Position numbers and translations under genes: made by a program. From Lactuca virosa (Eukaryota; Streptophyta; Magnoliopsida; Asterales; Asteraceae), in the NCBI GenBank assembly GCA_928212115.1, contig CAKMRJ010000001.1, positions 187,042,670-187,106,669 on the forward strand: a DNA stretch of 64,000 bases, in the 5' to 3' direction. The number at the start of each line of letters is the position of its first letter. Positions within the stretch are counted from its first letter, which is position 1. Below the pieces are notes generated by a model, which made no database searches, was not told where the DNA came from, and worked only from the letters and a program-made list of their open reading frames with translations. Below are positions 32,625 through 43,133 of the stretch, one piece after another.

Positions 32625-34140
32625 TGTTAAAACCGCTGTCGTGCACAATTTAAACAAATAAAAATATAAATAAGGCTGCTCTTTTGCACTAACAGGTAGT
32701 ACTGGTAAGAAGGGTCGGTTCCTCAGGGACACGTCCTAAAGTATTTGCCTCTTTACGTAAGGCACAAACTAATTCTAGACAACCGAATAAAACATAAAGG
32801 GGGGGGGGGTTATTTCTGAAAATTTAAACTAATAAAAATCGAAAATGATAAAAGATTAACTGAATTTAAATACTGTGAAAATTCAAATAAGAGAAAACAA
32901 TTTCAGTTCCGCGGTGACTCCCCTGATCATATAATTAACCTTCAACACAATATTTGACTGTGCACTTGTTTAAACTGGTACTAGAGTTCATCAACAAGCT
33001 CTAATGACCTCTATTACAAAAATTATTAAATCAAAATGAGTTCGCTGAATTAAACCTAACTTTTTACCAAATTAACCAAACAAGCTCTTAATTAACAAAG
33101 AAAACTTGTTTGATCAATTCGTATTAGAGTCAACCCCAAACGCAAAATTAATCTAATATATGTTACTTTTTACCAATTAGTCTACACAATTACGGATCTA
33201 AATAGATAACTAGAATGATTCACAAACAATTTAAGCGGCCAACAGAAATTGAAATCAAAATCAAACATTCAATTAAACACATAATTGATCAAACTAAACA
33301 GTAATCACAGTCAAACATAGTGCCTAATGATTAATAATACGAAAAGGTTACGTCTTTGCGAAACTGAAATCTGAGTTGTTAGCCTGACATGGCTAAAAAC
33401 AAATTAGAAACAGTAGAAATGGAGTTTAAACGATAAATCCTACTAAACAATGAAAAGAAATTGTATCGTCTCCTTCGGATCTGCGTTCTTCACTTGAAAG
33501 TGTCTGAAAATCGCCTTAGAATTGCCAGGAATCGCCAATTATGGTTACTAGACAAGTTTGTGGCTCTATTTATATGTCCAGCTGTAAAAACATCATGCAT
33601 GCGATCGCATAGTGACGACCTGCGATCGCATGTATTACCGAAAATGCATCACGGGCATTTTAAATGAAGTACAATACCATTTTGAGAAATTTTAGCCAAC
33701 CTATGATCGCATAGGGACAACCTGCGATCGCATGAAGTGGGTTTCCTATCCTTGTGAATTTTTTGGCACAAAAAATCTCCGAAGCGAACCTGCGACCAAA
33801 CATGTGATCGCATGGGCATAGCTGCAATCGCATGTTGTCATTTCCGGGTCTTTTTGGTTGTTGTTCCTCCTTCCAAGCAGTTCTTGATCATTCCTCGACA
33901 TCCTTCCTTAGTCTAGACTCCAACTAACCTCCAAAGCATCCATTAACACATCTCGAACTCGCGTAATCATCATATGCTCTAAATTACCCTGAAAAATCGT
34001 AACAAATGTGAGCAGTACGTGCATTCTACAAAATAATCACGAAACACACAATACATAATAATAATCGGGAGTTAGTTAACATTTTATGACAAAATATCGA
34101 GGAAATCGTGCTAAAAGATGCATATAAAATGCATCTAACA
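32625..34140 (-). repeat. Athila-like 3' LTR
   Basis: 1516 bp with TG...CA ends. On the minus strand it has three pairs of TGCGATCGCA-like palindromes (33600-33832) and TATAAATAG at 33566-33574 just downstream, giving an obvious promoter. A run of ten G at about 32800 is a homopolymer. Confidence 0.88.
33566..33832 (-). promoter_or_regulatory. Athila-like LTR promoter: palindrome pairs plus TATA box
   Basis: Pairs start at 33600/33621, 33702/33723 and 33803/33823, so 21, 21 and 20 bp within a pair and about 102 bp between pairs. The spacer inside the pair is similar (TAGTGACGACC, TAGGGACAACC, TGGGCATAGC). The TATA box TATAAATAG is about 25 bp downstream on the minus strand. Confidence 0.65.
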
Positions 34141-34156
34141 AACCTCCCCAAGCTTA
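34141..34156 (-). promoter_or_regulatory. Athila-like polypurine tract
   Basis: Minus-strand TAAGCTTGGGGAGGTT adjoins the LTR, the typical Athila form. Confidence 0.8.
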
Positions 34157-34357
34157 GACCTTACTTTCCCACGAGTAAGAAGAGGATAACTTTGAAAATG
34201 GAATAGAGGCTTAGGGTAATAACTAAATAACCTAGACACACTAACAACTAAAAAAACTAACTAGGAGAACTACAAAAAATAAACAGAACAAGAAATAAAA
34301 TATGCATGCCAAAAATAAAGAAAATGAATAACGAACAACTAAAAATAAAAACATGCT

Positions 34358-34442
<85 letters not shown>

Positions 34443-34842
34443 CAGAATTTACGTCGAAAAGGGCTCCAATCACTAACACCAAAGCAACCATCCTGCTACC
34501 TTTCATGTATCAAAGACTCCCAAAGTGAGGAAGACCACGAAATGGTGTAACTCAATAGTCCAAACCTAGTTTTATTTAAACTTTATACCTTAATTAGCTT
34601 TATGAGCCAACCCCCGTAGGAGCCCGAGCTCTATGGTTTCACTTTTTCGAGAGCCACAAGTATCATATCACACAGTTCTTTATTCGCCAAATATGAGTTT
34701 GAAACGGCTTCTAATTTGATTTAACATAGATTTGTAACTTCGTTTTGAGCTTGAATTCTTCAATCTATTTTTGTAATTTCTTGAAATTTCTTCAATTGAG
34801 CACTTGAATTTCTTGATTTGGGTATTGGATATGACGATGTAC
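34157..34842. other. Athila spacer with (TA)n microsatellite
   Basis: Non-coding spacer between the polypurine tract and the S2 insertion. An uninterrupted (TA)n run of about 78 bases spans 34362-34439. The rest shows no coding similarity. TGTAC at 34838-34842 is the S2 target duplication. Confidence 0.7.
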
Positions 34843-35637
34843 TGTCACAACTAGTATTTTAGCTAGGAAAATTCTATTCTCATGTAATCATTCAACTATT
34901 GTAAAGCATGTACTCTAAGTGAATATCAATCAATGTCCATTTAAATACATCTCTTATGTTCAATTAAGGGTTGGAAACCCTAGAAACCAAGGTTCAAGTT
35001 CATTATGGACTAGGATTTCCTTATTGGGTCTAATGGACCAATAAGCATTCAATTCAACTATATTGGGCTTAGAAACCCTATTTGGATTCTAAATGTACCC
35101 AATTCATAAATCTATAACATTTTGGACCATATGGGCCTAGAATGATTCATTCTAACCCTACTGGGCCTTAATGGGCATAAACTCCATTTTATTTATTCAA
35201 ATGGGCCGTGAACCATCCTAAGGGCCCAATGGGCCGAAAAATAATATTGGGCCTATGAAATTCGATCAAAGCCAAGGATTTGAGCCCAAAGCTAATTCAC
35301 CTTCATTCATTGAGCCCATTCTCGGCCCAATGGGTTTATATAAAATAATAATAATAATAAGAGGATTACCATGAATTTGACACATCACAATTGCATGGTG
35401 GTTCTCCATGCTAATTACCCACAAAACAAAATATAAGTTCACATACATATAAGCACCCATCTTATTTTCACCTCTCTCTTCCCTCTCTCTTTTCTTCCTT
35501 CGGCCGAGAGCTAGCACACACACATACACACACTTTCAAACTCTCTCCAAAACACTTTCAATAACATCCTCCTTCTTCCATCAAATATCTCGAAATTTTG
35601 GGTTGGGTTTCAAGGATCTTCATCAAGCTTTTCAACC

Positions 35638-35647
35638 TTTGGTAAGT
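35638..35647 (+). promoter_or_regulatory. S2 splice-donor-like site
   Basis: TTTGGTAAGT is a good plant 5' splice-site match about 300 nt after the TATA box. A second one, AAGGTGAGT, was split by the E2 insertion (TSD GGTGA). The acceptor-like TTGTATTCTCAGGTAA lies at 58691-58706. A leader intron is an inference only. Confidence 0.35.
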
Positions 35648-36109
35648 TGTTATTAAACACAAACATCTACTTTCCATCTTAATGTTAAGAACTCCTTCTT
35701 ACATAACTGTACTTCGTGATCTAACTCCATAGAACACCTCTAAGTTCGAAAATTCCCCCCAAGAAGCTTGCTAGGGCTGAAAAGCACATAAACTTCTCCC
35801 ATATCTTCATCAAACCAAAACATCAAAGCAAAGGTGATGTAACACCCATAAAATTCAAGCTAATTTAAAACATTTTAACCCATTCAAAAACCATTAAGTT
35901 ATTACAACTTGTTTTCAAAACAGTTTAAACATCAGAGTATCCCCAGAACCAAATCACAAAGTCATGAAATATGAGGAGCGGTACGATCACGCCTTTGCCT
36001 TGCCACGATCACCTGATGTACCTGAAACAATAAACTGAAAACCATAAGCTCGAAAGCTTAGTGAGTTCCCCCAAAATACCCGTACACACATAACCATACA
36101 CATACAGCA

Positions 36110-36590
36110 ATGAACAGCATACTATGGGTCCAATCAACCGTCAGGTTGGAATACCCCAGGCCCTCAACCATCGGGTTGGAATGCCAACATACTACGAGTC
36201 CAATCATCCTCGGGATGGAATACTCTCGGCCCACAACCATCGCGTTGGAATGCCCACACACCTATACATACAATAACTACTATGGGTCCAATCATCCCTC
36301 GGGATGGAATACCCCAGGCCCTCAACCATCAGGTTGGAATGCCCACCTACTATGAGTCCAATCATCCTACCGGGATGGAATACTCCTGGCCCTCAACCAT
36401 CGGGTTGGAATGCCCACACATCTATACATACAATAACTACTATAGGTCCAATCATCCATCGGGATGGAATACCCCAGGCCCTCAACCATCAGGTTGGAAT
36501 GCCCACCTACTATGAGTCCAATCATCCTATCGGGATGGAATACTCCTGGCCCTCAACCATCGGGTTGGAATGCCCACATACTAGCAAACA
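36110..36590 (-). repeat. E2 LTR tandem repeat with two alternating inverted motifs
   Basis: A unit of about 159 bp (starting GGTCCAATCATCC at 36286 and 36446) is itself two half units of about 75 bp. Each half has an inverted motif CATCC...GGATGG followed by CAACC...GGTTGG. About six half units are present here and in the other LTR (43425-43880). Overlapping open frames across it are artefacts of the period. Confidence 0.8.
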
Positions 36591-37100
36591 TGTGCACCTA
36601 TCAAATAACCATATAGCAGTCTACAAGACAAGATACTAGGGACCTATCATCCTACCGGGATGGAATACCCTCTACTACTGCTCAACACGTGCACATATAA
36701 CAGGTAATCTCCTACCAACATACAGACAGTCAGATCAACTACAGGTCACTAAGCATAGCCACATCCAATATACCAGAATACCGATCTAACAGAGCATACC
36801 ATCATATACCCATCCTATCTACTAGGATGCCAACTAGAATATCACATCAGTAACTATCTCAAATAACAAATCAAAGGGTCGGCCTTGGTGCCTTAGACCC
36901 TTGGGTATAGTGAGGATAACTCACCTTGCAACTGCCAAACCGAACCACGAAAGCAAAATCCCGAAGCACTGCCCCAAACTCCAACACCTATAGCCATCAA
37001 TGATCCATTGACATAAATATCCAAATTACCATAATACCCTTGAAGGTCAAACTGGTCAAAGTCAAAGTCCTGGCCAAAGTCAATCTTCCTGATTGACCTT

Positions 37101-37429
37101 ACTCGCCGAGTCAACCCGCTGACTCGCCGAGTTCCCAAACTTCAGAAACTCTTATATCACGACTCGACTCGCCGAGTCACCCCATGACTCGTCGAGTTGA
37201 ACAATCTCTAAGTCCTATCACGTCCAACTCACTGATTCACCACTCAACTCACTGATCTGAGTCTTAACCAGAAGAGGTTGGGGTTTTGCGTTCTGACTCG
37301 CCGAGTCCAAGAACAGACTTGCCGAGTCCACGGCAATCTTCAATAGACTCGTCAAGTTGTTCCTCCAACTCGTCGAGTCCATGCCTATCTTCAACAGACT
37401 CGCCGAGTCCAAGAACAGACTCGCCGAGT
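37101..37429 (-). promoter_or_regulatory. E2 palindrome array B
   Basis: Five pairs of ACTCGNCGAGT-like sites start at 37101/37122, 37167/37187, 37296/37317, 37347/37368 and 37398/37419. The distances are 21, 20, 21, 21 and 21 bp. The array is roughly 550-880 nt downstream of the TATA-like motif. Confidence 0.6.
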
Positions 37430-37973
37430 CTCTTCAGTCCTTTATTCATACAGAGGCTTTTCGAGTCATGCAGGGGCTCCAAACTATAGATCCACTCTTC
37501 TAGGGCATGACTCTCACGTAAAGTTGCAAACTTTACGTGGAAACAAGGAGCTATAAGCCCAAATCACTCTAGGGCTAAGGTTTACGACAAGGATGCTTCA
37601 CCAATAAACCAAGGGCTGATACTTTGTGAGTTTCTGGACCAAGACAAGTCTAGATCTGAAGTAGCAACCTCAGATCTAGACCCCTAACCCGAAATAGATC
37701 CTTAACATGCAAAAAGGGCCCCAAATCTCATTCTTGAATAGATATAAATGCAATAGAGTCAAGGTAACAACTTGTTACCTCCAAAATGTGCCCAAGCTGA
37801 AGTAGATCCTGGATCTATACCAATACCTTGATGATAGCCTCTTGATCTTCAAGTTCCCTTCTCAAAATTCCTCCTCCAAAGCTCAAATCTCTTTAACAAT
37901 GGAAGCTCACACGATTTTAGGGTTTACTGACTCTCAAGGGCAATAAGGAGGCTGAGGGGAGAAAATATGGTCC

Positions 37974-38120
37974 TTTAAATAGGGTGCAACCCTTAAGATT
38001 AGGGTTTTCTCCTTTCAGCACCAACTCGTCGAGTCCAGCTGCCGACTCAGCGAGTTGGTCACTTAACTTGCGACCAGAACCCGCTCCGACTCGACGAGTA
38101 AGCATACCTACTCGTCGAGT
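37974..38120 (-). promoter_or_regulatory. E2 core promoter with palindrome array A
   Basis: Palindrome pairs 38024/38045 and 38089/38110, both 21 bp apart, lie about 40 bp upstream of minus-strand CACCCTATTTAAAGG. Sequence around the TATA box is shared with E1 and X LTRs. Confidence 0.6.
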
Positions 38121-38179
38121 ACCTTTTTCAATTTATAATTAAATCCTTCAATCCTACTTCTAAATTTTGGGATGTTACA

Positions 38180-38196
38180 ACTCTCCCCCACTTAAA
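38180..38196 (-). promoter_or_regulatory. E2 polypurine tract
   Basis: Minus-strand TTTAAGTGGGGGAGAGT directly next to the LTR. Confidence 0.85.
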
Positions 38197-39955
38197 TTAG
38201 GCTTCGTCCTCGAAGCCTACTGCAGTGTACGATTCTGAATATACCTCTTGCACTGCAGATAACCTGCAATAGGGAACGAATCCTGTTCCCATCCCGAATC
38301 TATTCCCTCTTTACAATGACAAGATACTGCATTCTTCAGCTTCTAGCAACTCCCATGAATCAACCAGCTATATCACATAACCATTCGTACCTAGCCTAAT
38401 CAGCCTCGGGCTGGAATACCAGATACGCCTATGACGGGTCCAATCATCCCAAGGATGGTATATCCTCGCATTCCCACACATGTTTGGAACAATCAACCCT
38501 CGGGTTGGAATACCAAACACACCAGGTCCAATCAATCATAGGGTCCGGTCATCCTCATGATGGAATACCCTAGATTAGAATACCACTACTCACATAACTC
38601 ATGCCTACAACCATACTTGAAGCCCAAGGATCTAACCTTGCAGCTCCCTCAATCTACTCTGATTCGACACAACCGAGTGCAACTTACGCAAATCTCAACA
38701 ATATGTCTACCTCAAACCCGCTTTCGAGGGAATATAACTATCACGATCTCTACGCCCACGACCTATGACTGGAATACCCTTACGTGGTCCTCAGCATAAG
38801 TCTGGGTTACTTCTGAGCCCACATCATGAGTCTGGTATGCCATCACCGGCCCTCAGCTCATGACTGGAATGCTCCCGATGACCGATCGACACTACTGTCG
38901 TCATTTCAGTTTCCCAACACTACGACCCTACAGATATCCACTTTCCTCCACCACTCGAAGGGCCTAATCGATGCTCCTCTCGTCAACGCACAACATACGA
39001 TGCGAAAATTACTACCACACACGAATCACAAAGGCTCAAACCTACAACAACATACCTACCACTACCGGCCAACCAGCACGGCCCTCAAATCTAACCCATA
39101 CCGCTTCCTTCGGGTTAGCATACCAACATGTCTAATCAATTCAACTATCGAGTAGAAAATTCTCAGGGTTTGTTGGCCTACCGCCTCAACCCTACTGCTC
39201 CCTTCAAGCCTCTGTGCCTACGACTTACAGTCGGGCCGCATCGGGTGTCTTGGCCTACTGCATAGAGCAGGACCGCCTCAACTCCATCCAAATGCCATAA
39301 CCGATCAAGAAAAGACCTAACCCGGTTCCCAAACCTGAATGACAGGATGTTCTAGACCCAAACCTTCCCAAAACTGACTAATACCCATTCGGATTCACCC
39401 TCAGTCCCCAACTGGAGTATTACCTGACCCAAGGGGATGAAATCTCGGAGATACTCTGAACTGATGGGATCGCCAAGATCCTTTGAACTCCGTCCGACCT
39501 CTAATACCAACTTCCAATCAGCCAAAATTCACCGGTGTCCTCAGCCTACTCCAGCAACACGTTCGATACCTGGGAACATACCTACTGATTGATATAGCAT
39601 AACAGCATACTCAATACCCGCACATAAATCTACAAACACATACAGAGTCTTCAGCATGACTGGACCGCCTTACCAGGCCTTCAATCATTTGGACCACTCT
39701 AAATTGTTGTGCATCTCCTTGGACCACCCCCTGGTGATCCTTCCCATGCAATCTGTTCCCACCCACTTGGGGTTCCGAACTCTTGATCCATTTCATGGAC
39801 TCTAACCCCGGCCTAATCCCTAGGCCTCATGACGATCGTCCATCCTCTTAGAAATCTGTGACCTGTTCCCTGACCCGTGTGTCTCCCACATACACTAATA
39901 ACCCGCACGCACGTGCTGAAAGTACTGTCGAGTCCTGGCAGCTAACAAACCCCTC
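38197..39955 (-). other. E2 internal region, 3' part, non-coding
   Basis: Holds stray copies of the GGTCCAATCA and GGTTGGAATACC motifs of the LTR (38390-38590) and then unassigned sequence. I can read no pol domain on either strand. Confidence 0.6.
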
Positions 39956-39960
39956 AATCT

Positions 39961-40713
39961 TGTTGGATTAATGTCTAAGTCCATAACTATAATTGGTAAG
40001 ACTTGATCCGACCCGGCATGGTCCATTTGGGTTGCATGGCATCATGCATTTGGATAGACTATAATGAGAGAAATAACACTTAAGGTTGGTTAATATATTA
40101 TAAGTTCTAATATATTAATAAGGTTATTTAATTAGTATTGATCAAGAATTAATTTGGAATTAATTAAGTGATCAAAAGGAGACTAATTAAATATATGGGT
40201 TGATTGTGTAAATCATTCATTCTTATATATGTGGGCTTGTGATCCAAAATTCCTTATGTTGGACTAAGTCCATGGGGTGACCCATGGATACTCCATGGAG
40301 GTTAAAATCCATGGAGCATAAGGAATGGGTAAAGTTATGAGTTACATGGTGTAACCCTAATAGCCACCATATAAAAGAATCCCATGGCTCAAGAAATCGT
40401 GCACTAATGTGTGAGTGTGAGGGCTAGACGATTTCAAGGAGTGTTCAAGTTTCTCTCAAGTTATTCCAAGTGTATTTGGTGTTGTGTGAACCATTTGAGG
40501 TGTCACACTTGGGGCACTAGGCACTCAAGCTTCATGAAGACATTCTACATCAAAGAGGTATGTATTCTATCTTGTTATATTTATTATTTTGTATGCTAGA
40601 TTAGGATAATACCTTGGATGTTCATAATTGTATGTATAATAGAGAAAACATAGATCCAAGGTATTTAGGGTTGCATGTACACTTAGGAGTGTTAGAATGC
40701 TCATAACCCAACA
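39961..40713. mobile_element. Copia-like solo LTR
   Basis: 753 bp with TGTTGG...CCAACA ends and a perfect TSD AATCT (39956-39960 and 40714-40718). It has a TATA-like ACCATATAAAAGAATC near 40367 and four CCATGG-type palindromes within 40270-40320. The length, the TGTTGG ends and the single TATA box fit a Copia LTR on the plus strand. No coding region accompanies it. Confidence 0.85.
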
Positions 40714-40718
40714 AATCT

Positions 40719-41239
40719 ATCAATCCAGAAACCCTCAGAGTCGAGCACACCCTCGACTGAATACTCGAACTGAACTCAATTCATGAATAGAACTCCAACC
40801 TGGTTTCCCGACTTCTGCTATCAAGCACCAAGAAGACGTGATACACATGCTTGGGAGTATTACCGAACTCCCAATTCACACAACCTACAAACCAAGCAGC
40901 CACTTGGGTTGGCTTCCTTCCTGACAACGATGCGAGACTTATCCCCTTTTCAACACTGCTCCTGCTTCTGCATCTCGGGACGATTCTCCCCCACTTAGCT
41001 TTGACTAAGTCTTCACAATACATGATAATTGGGAGAATTCCAGATTCTCCTCACTTTCCAACGATCGATCTGATGACAACCAGACCTTTCCAACTAGTAC
41101 CCCTTTACTACCCAACCCCATATGATCGCACGCTTCTAATAACTAGCTGAACACTTTCTGAATCCCAAGGACACCAACAGTCCCCAATGCTCGAATGATC
41201 CCACTCCCAAATCTTAAAGTCCAAAGATAGATACTCCAA
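40719..41239 (-). other. E2 internal region between solo LTR and gag remnant
   Basis: No domain is readable. Small open frames on both strands show no family resemblance. Confidence 0.5.
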
Positions 41240-42290
41240 ATAATGTCTCAACAACGAGCTACTTCCCTTGGCGCTTTCCCCCGCCAATCAATAACACTTA
41301 CTAAAACCACTGAATCCTGACAATGCTGAATAACCATCATGTGGGACCTTGTCCGCAGACCTCCCATATAGTAACCTTCTTCCCAATGTGCTCCAACAAA
41401 TCTCCCGCTCTCAGCTCTAGAAATCATATCATTCAGGGTTTCGCACCCTGACTCACTCACCAGCTCGACTATGCACAGCTGAACTGCAATAACTGAAACA
41501 ACCTCTGCCCTAAACCGGCCACAAACTACTACCCAGACATAGTCTCCAATCCCCAGAAGTGCAATAGATCGCACAATCAATCCTTACCGTCAGATGCAAG
41601 AGATCCACGATGAATCAGATCTTAGATACTATGGGTCGGAACGGTAATGGCGTACACCTCACAAGATACTCATGCCACATCGACCCACCTGCGCTCACCA
41701 GCGCTGAAATACTGTCGCCAACCCCTGCGACTAACTCACCCGAGCTGGAACACAACCTGATCCTCGGGTCCCAAGTCTGCTCACTCCTTCGAGCTCGAAA
41801 ACTGAAAGGTCACAATCCTTGCCCTATAAAACGACATTCCAAACCACCAATTAACCATTCTACTTCCAGCTGCGAAACCCCAGCTGAACATAAACATCAC
41901 TCCTGACTCACATTCCGGCCTTAAGCAAAACCCCCGAATCCTCAACTTTAGAAGCTCATGTACTAGACTCTCCCGCTCAACCCGTGGAATGTAACGAGTA
42001 CAGAATATCTCCCTGATCCCAAATAACTGCAGCCCTCGACTCATCAGAATATGTCCCAGTAACAAGTCCCGGTACTGAAAAACTCGACCAGCTCCTCCTC
42101 CTGCCGTCGTTACAGCTGTTGAAGCTGTCGCGGCAGCCGTCTCAACAATGGCTACATAGCGCTCATCAAGGTATTCAACCATGGCGGTCTTGATAGACCC
42201 AAACATCTCCGGAATCTGACCCCAGACAAATCTCGATCACCTCCTCCCGGATGATCTCACCGACACGATACACTGACAATGCTGGCCTAT
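41240..42290 (-). pseudogene. E2 Gag remnant
   Basis: The clearest part is 42206-42060: QIPEMFGSIKTAMVEYLDERY, then an Ala-rich stretch and GGGAGRVFQYRD, the usual N-terminal layout of Tekay-type Gag. The expected capsid core after FQYRD is not readable. Near 41450 a segment ELVSESGCETLNDMISRAESG resembles the region just before the zinc knuckles (compare VSRSSCKTLEDIIVRA in E1). No knuckle follows. Gag is therefore internally deleted or frame-shifted. Confidence 0.6.
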
Positions 42291-42466
42291 CCTAGCTGCC
42301 AGCTCCCGATCCTAACTCGAATCCGCTCTCAAGACGTCTCGTAACCACCATTCTGGTAACACACCATAAAGGTCTCTGATAACCCATATAATGACAAAGA
42401 GCCAATTCCCAACCAAACCCTAGGGGTTGTGACTTCCTTGCTACGCGTATGGGTCCTGTGCTTTCA

Positions 42467-42486
42467 GTAGTACGGGCCCATACTAC
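42467..42486. promoter_or_regulatory. E2 leader palindrome
   Basis: GTAGTACGGGCCCATACTAC, identical to the E1 site and about 180 nt upstream of the gag remnant. Confidence 0.55.
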
Positions 42487-43118
42487 CTTCCACACCTACC
42501 CATATTTGTCTCAAGTATCATCACAACGCCCTAACAATATACATAAACATAGCGAGCGCTCAATCCTCACTCCTAGAGGGATGCTAAATATCTCATAACT
42601 GGCCTCCCGGCCTCACACAACCCACCCATCCATGAAACTTCCACCAACCCTGTAGCACTAGTGTATGCTAGCCATACATAACGCTGGACCCCATAGACTT
42701 TTGAATATTCGATCCTACCCTAAGCCCTAATCAATAAGAATAGAACATAAGGCCAAATCAAACATTCTCAGGCTATAAGATCTTAATTATATACAGCCGT
42801 GATGCATACACAAGTAACTACAGTAATGATGTCAATCTCATATAAGGAAACCCTAGGCTAGCAGGCATCATGTAATCAGGCAATTCTATTATGCAATTCC
42901 TGAAGATCCCTAGCCTAGTACTAGCATGCTGTTCTAACATATCACATAATCAAACAACTGTATGGTATTTTGGGGTCTACTTACTGGCTCTGGCTGATCG
43001 TACACCCTGCATCCTCCTTTACTTATTTTGAAAACCATTTAAAAATTCATTTTTAAAATCCTTTCCTTGATTTGAGACTAGATTCACACGAGTGCTCCTC
43101 CAATTCACTCAAACCAAG

Positions 43119-43130
43119 GTTCTGATACCA
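43119..43130 (-). promoter_or_regulatory. E2 primer-binding site, initiator-Met tRNA
   Basis: Minus-strand TGGTATCAGAAC, 3 bp inside the 5' LTR. Confidence 0.88.
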
Positions 43131-43133
43131 ACT

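Larger units (their letters stand above)
35838..38179 (-). repeat. E2 3' LTR (left copy)
   Basis: 2342 bp. In transcription order it has palindrome array A (38024/38045 and 38089/38110), TATA-like CTATTTAAAG (37974-37983), telo-box-like AAACCCTAA motifs (37918-37926, 37999-38007), array B (five pairs, 37101-37429), a tandem repeat region (36110-36590), and the U5-proximal GAACTCACTAAGC near 36054-36066. Confidence 0.92.

Noticed and set aside
36110..36639. Three overlapping ORFs with repeated GWNTPGPQPSGWNAH text
   Set aside because: The repeat period keeps several frames open. The text mirrors the tandem LTR repeat and recurs in the other LTR.
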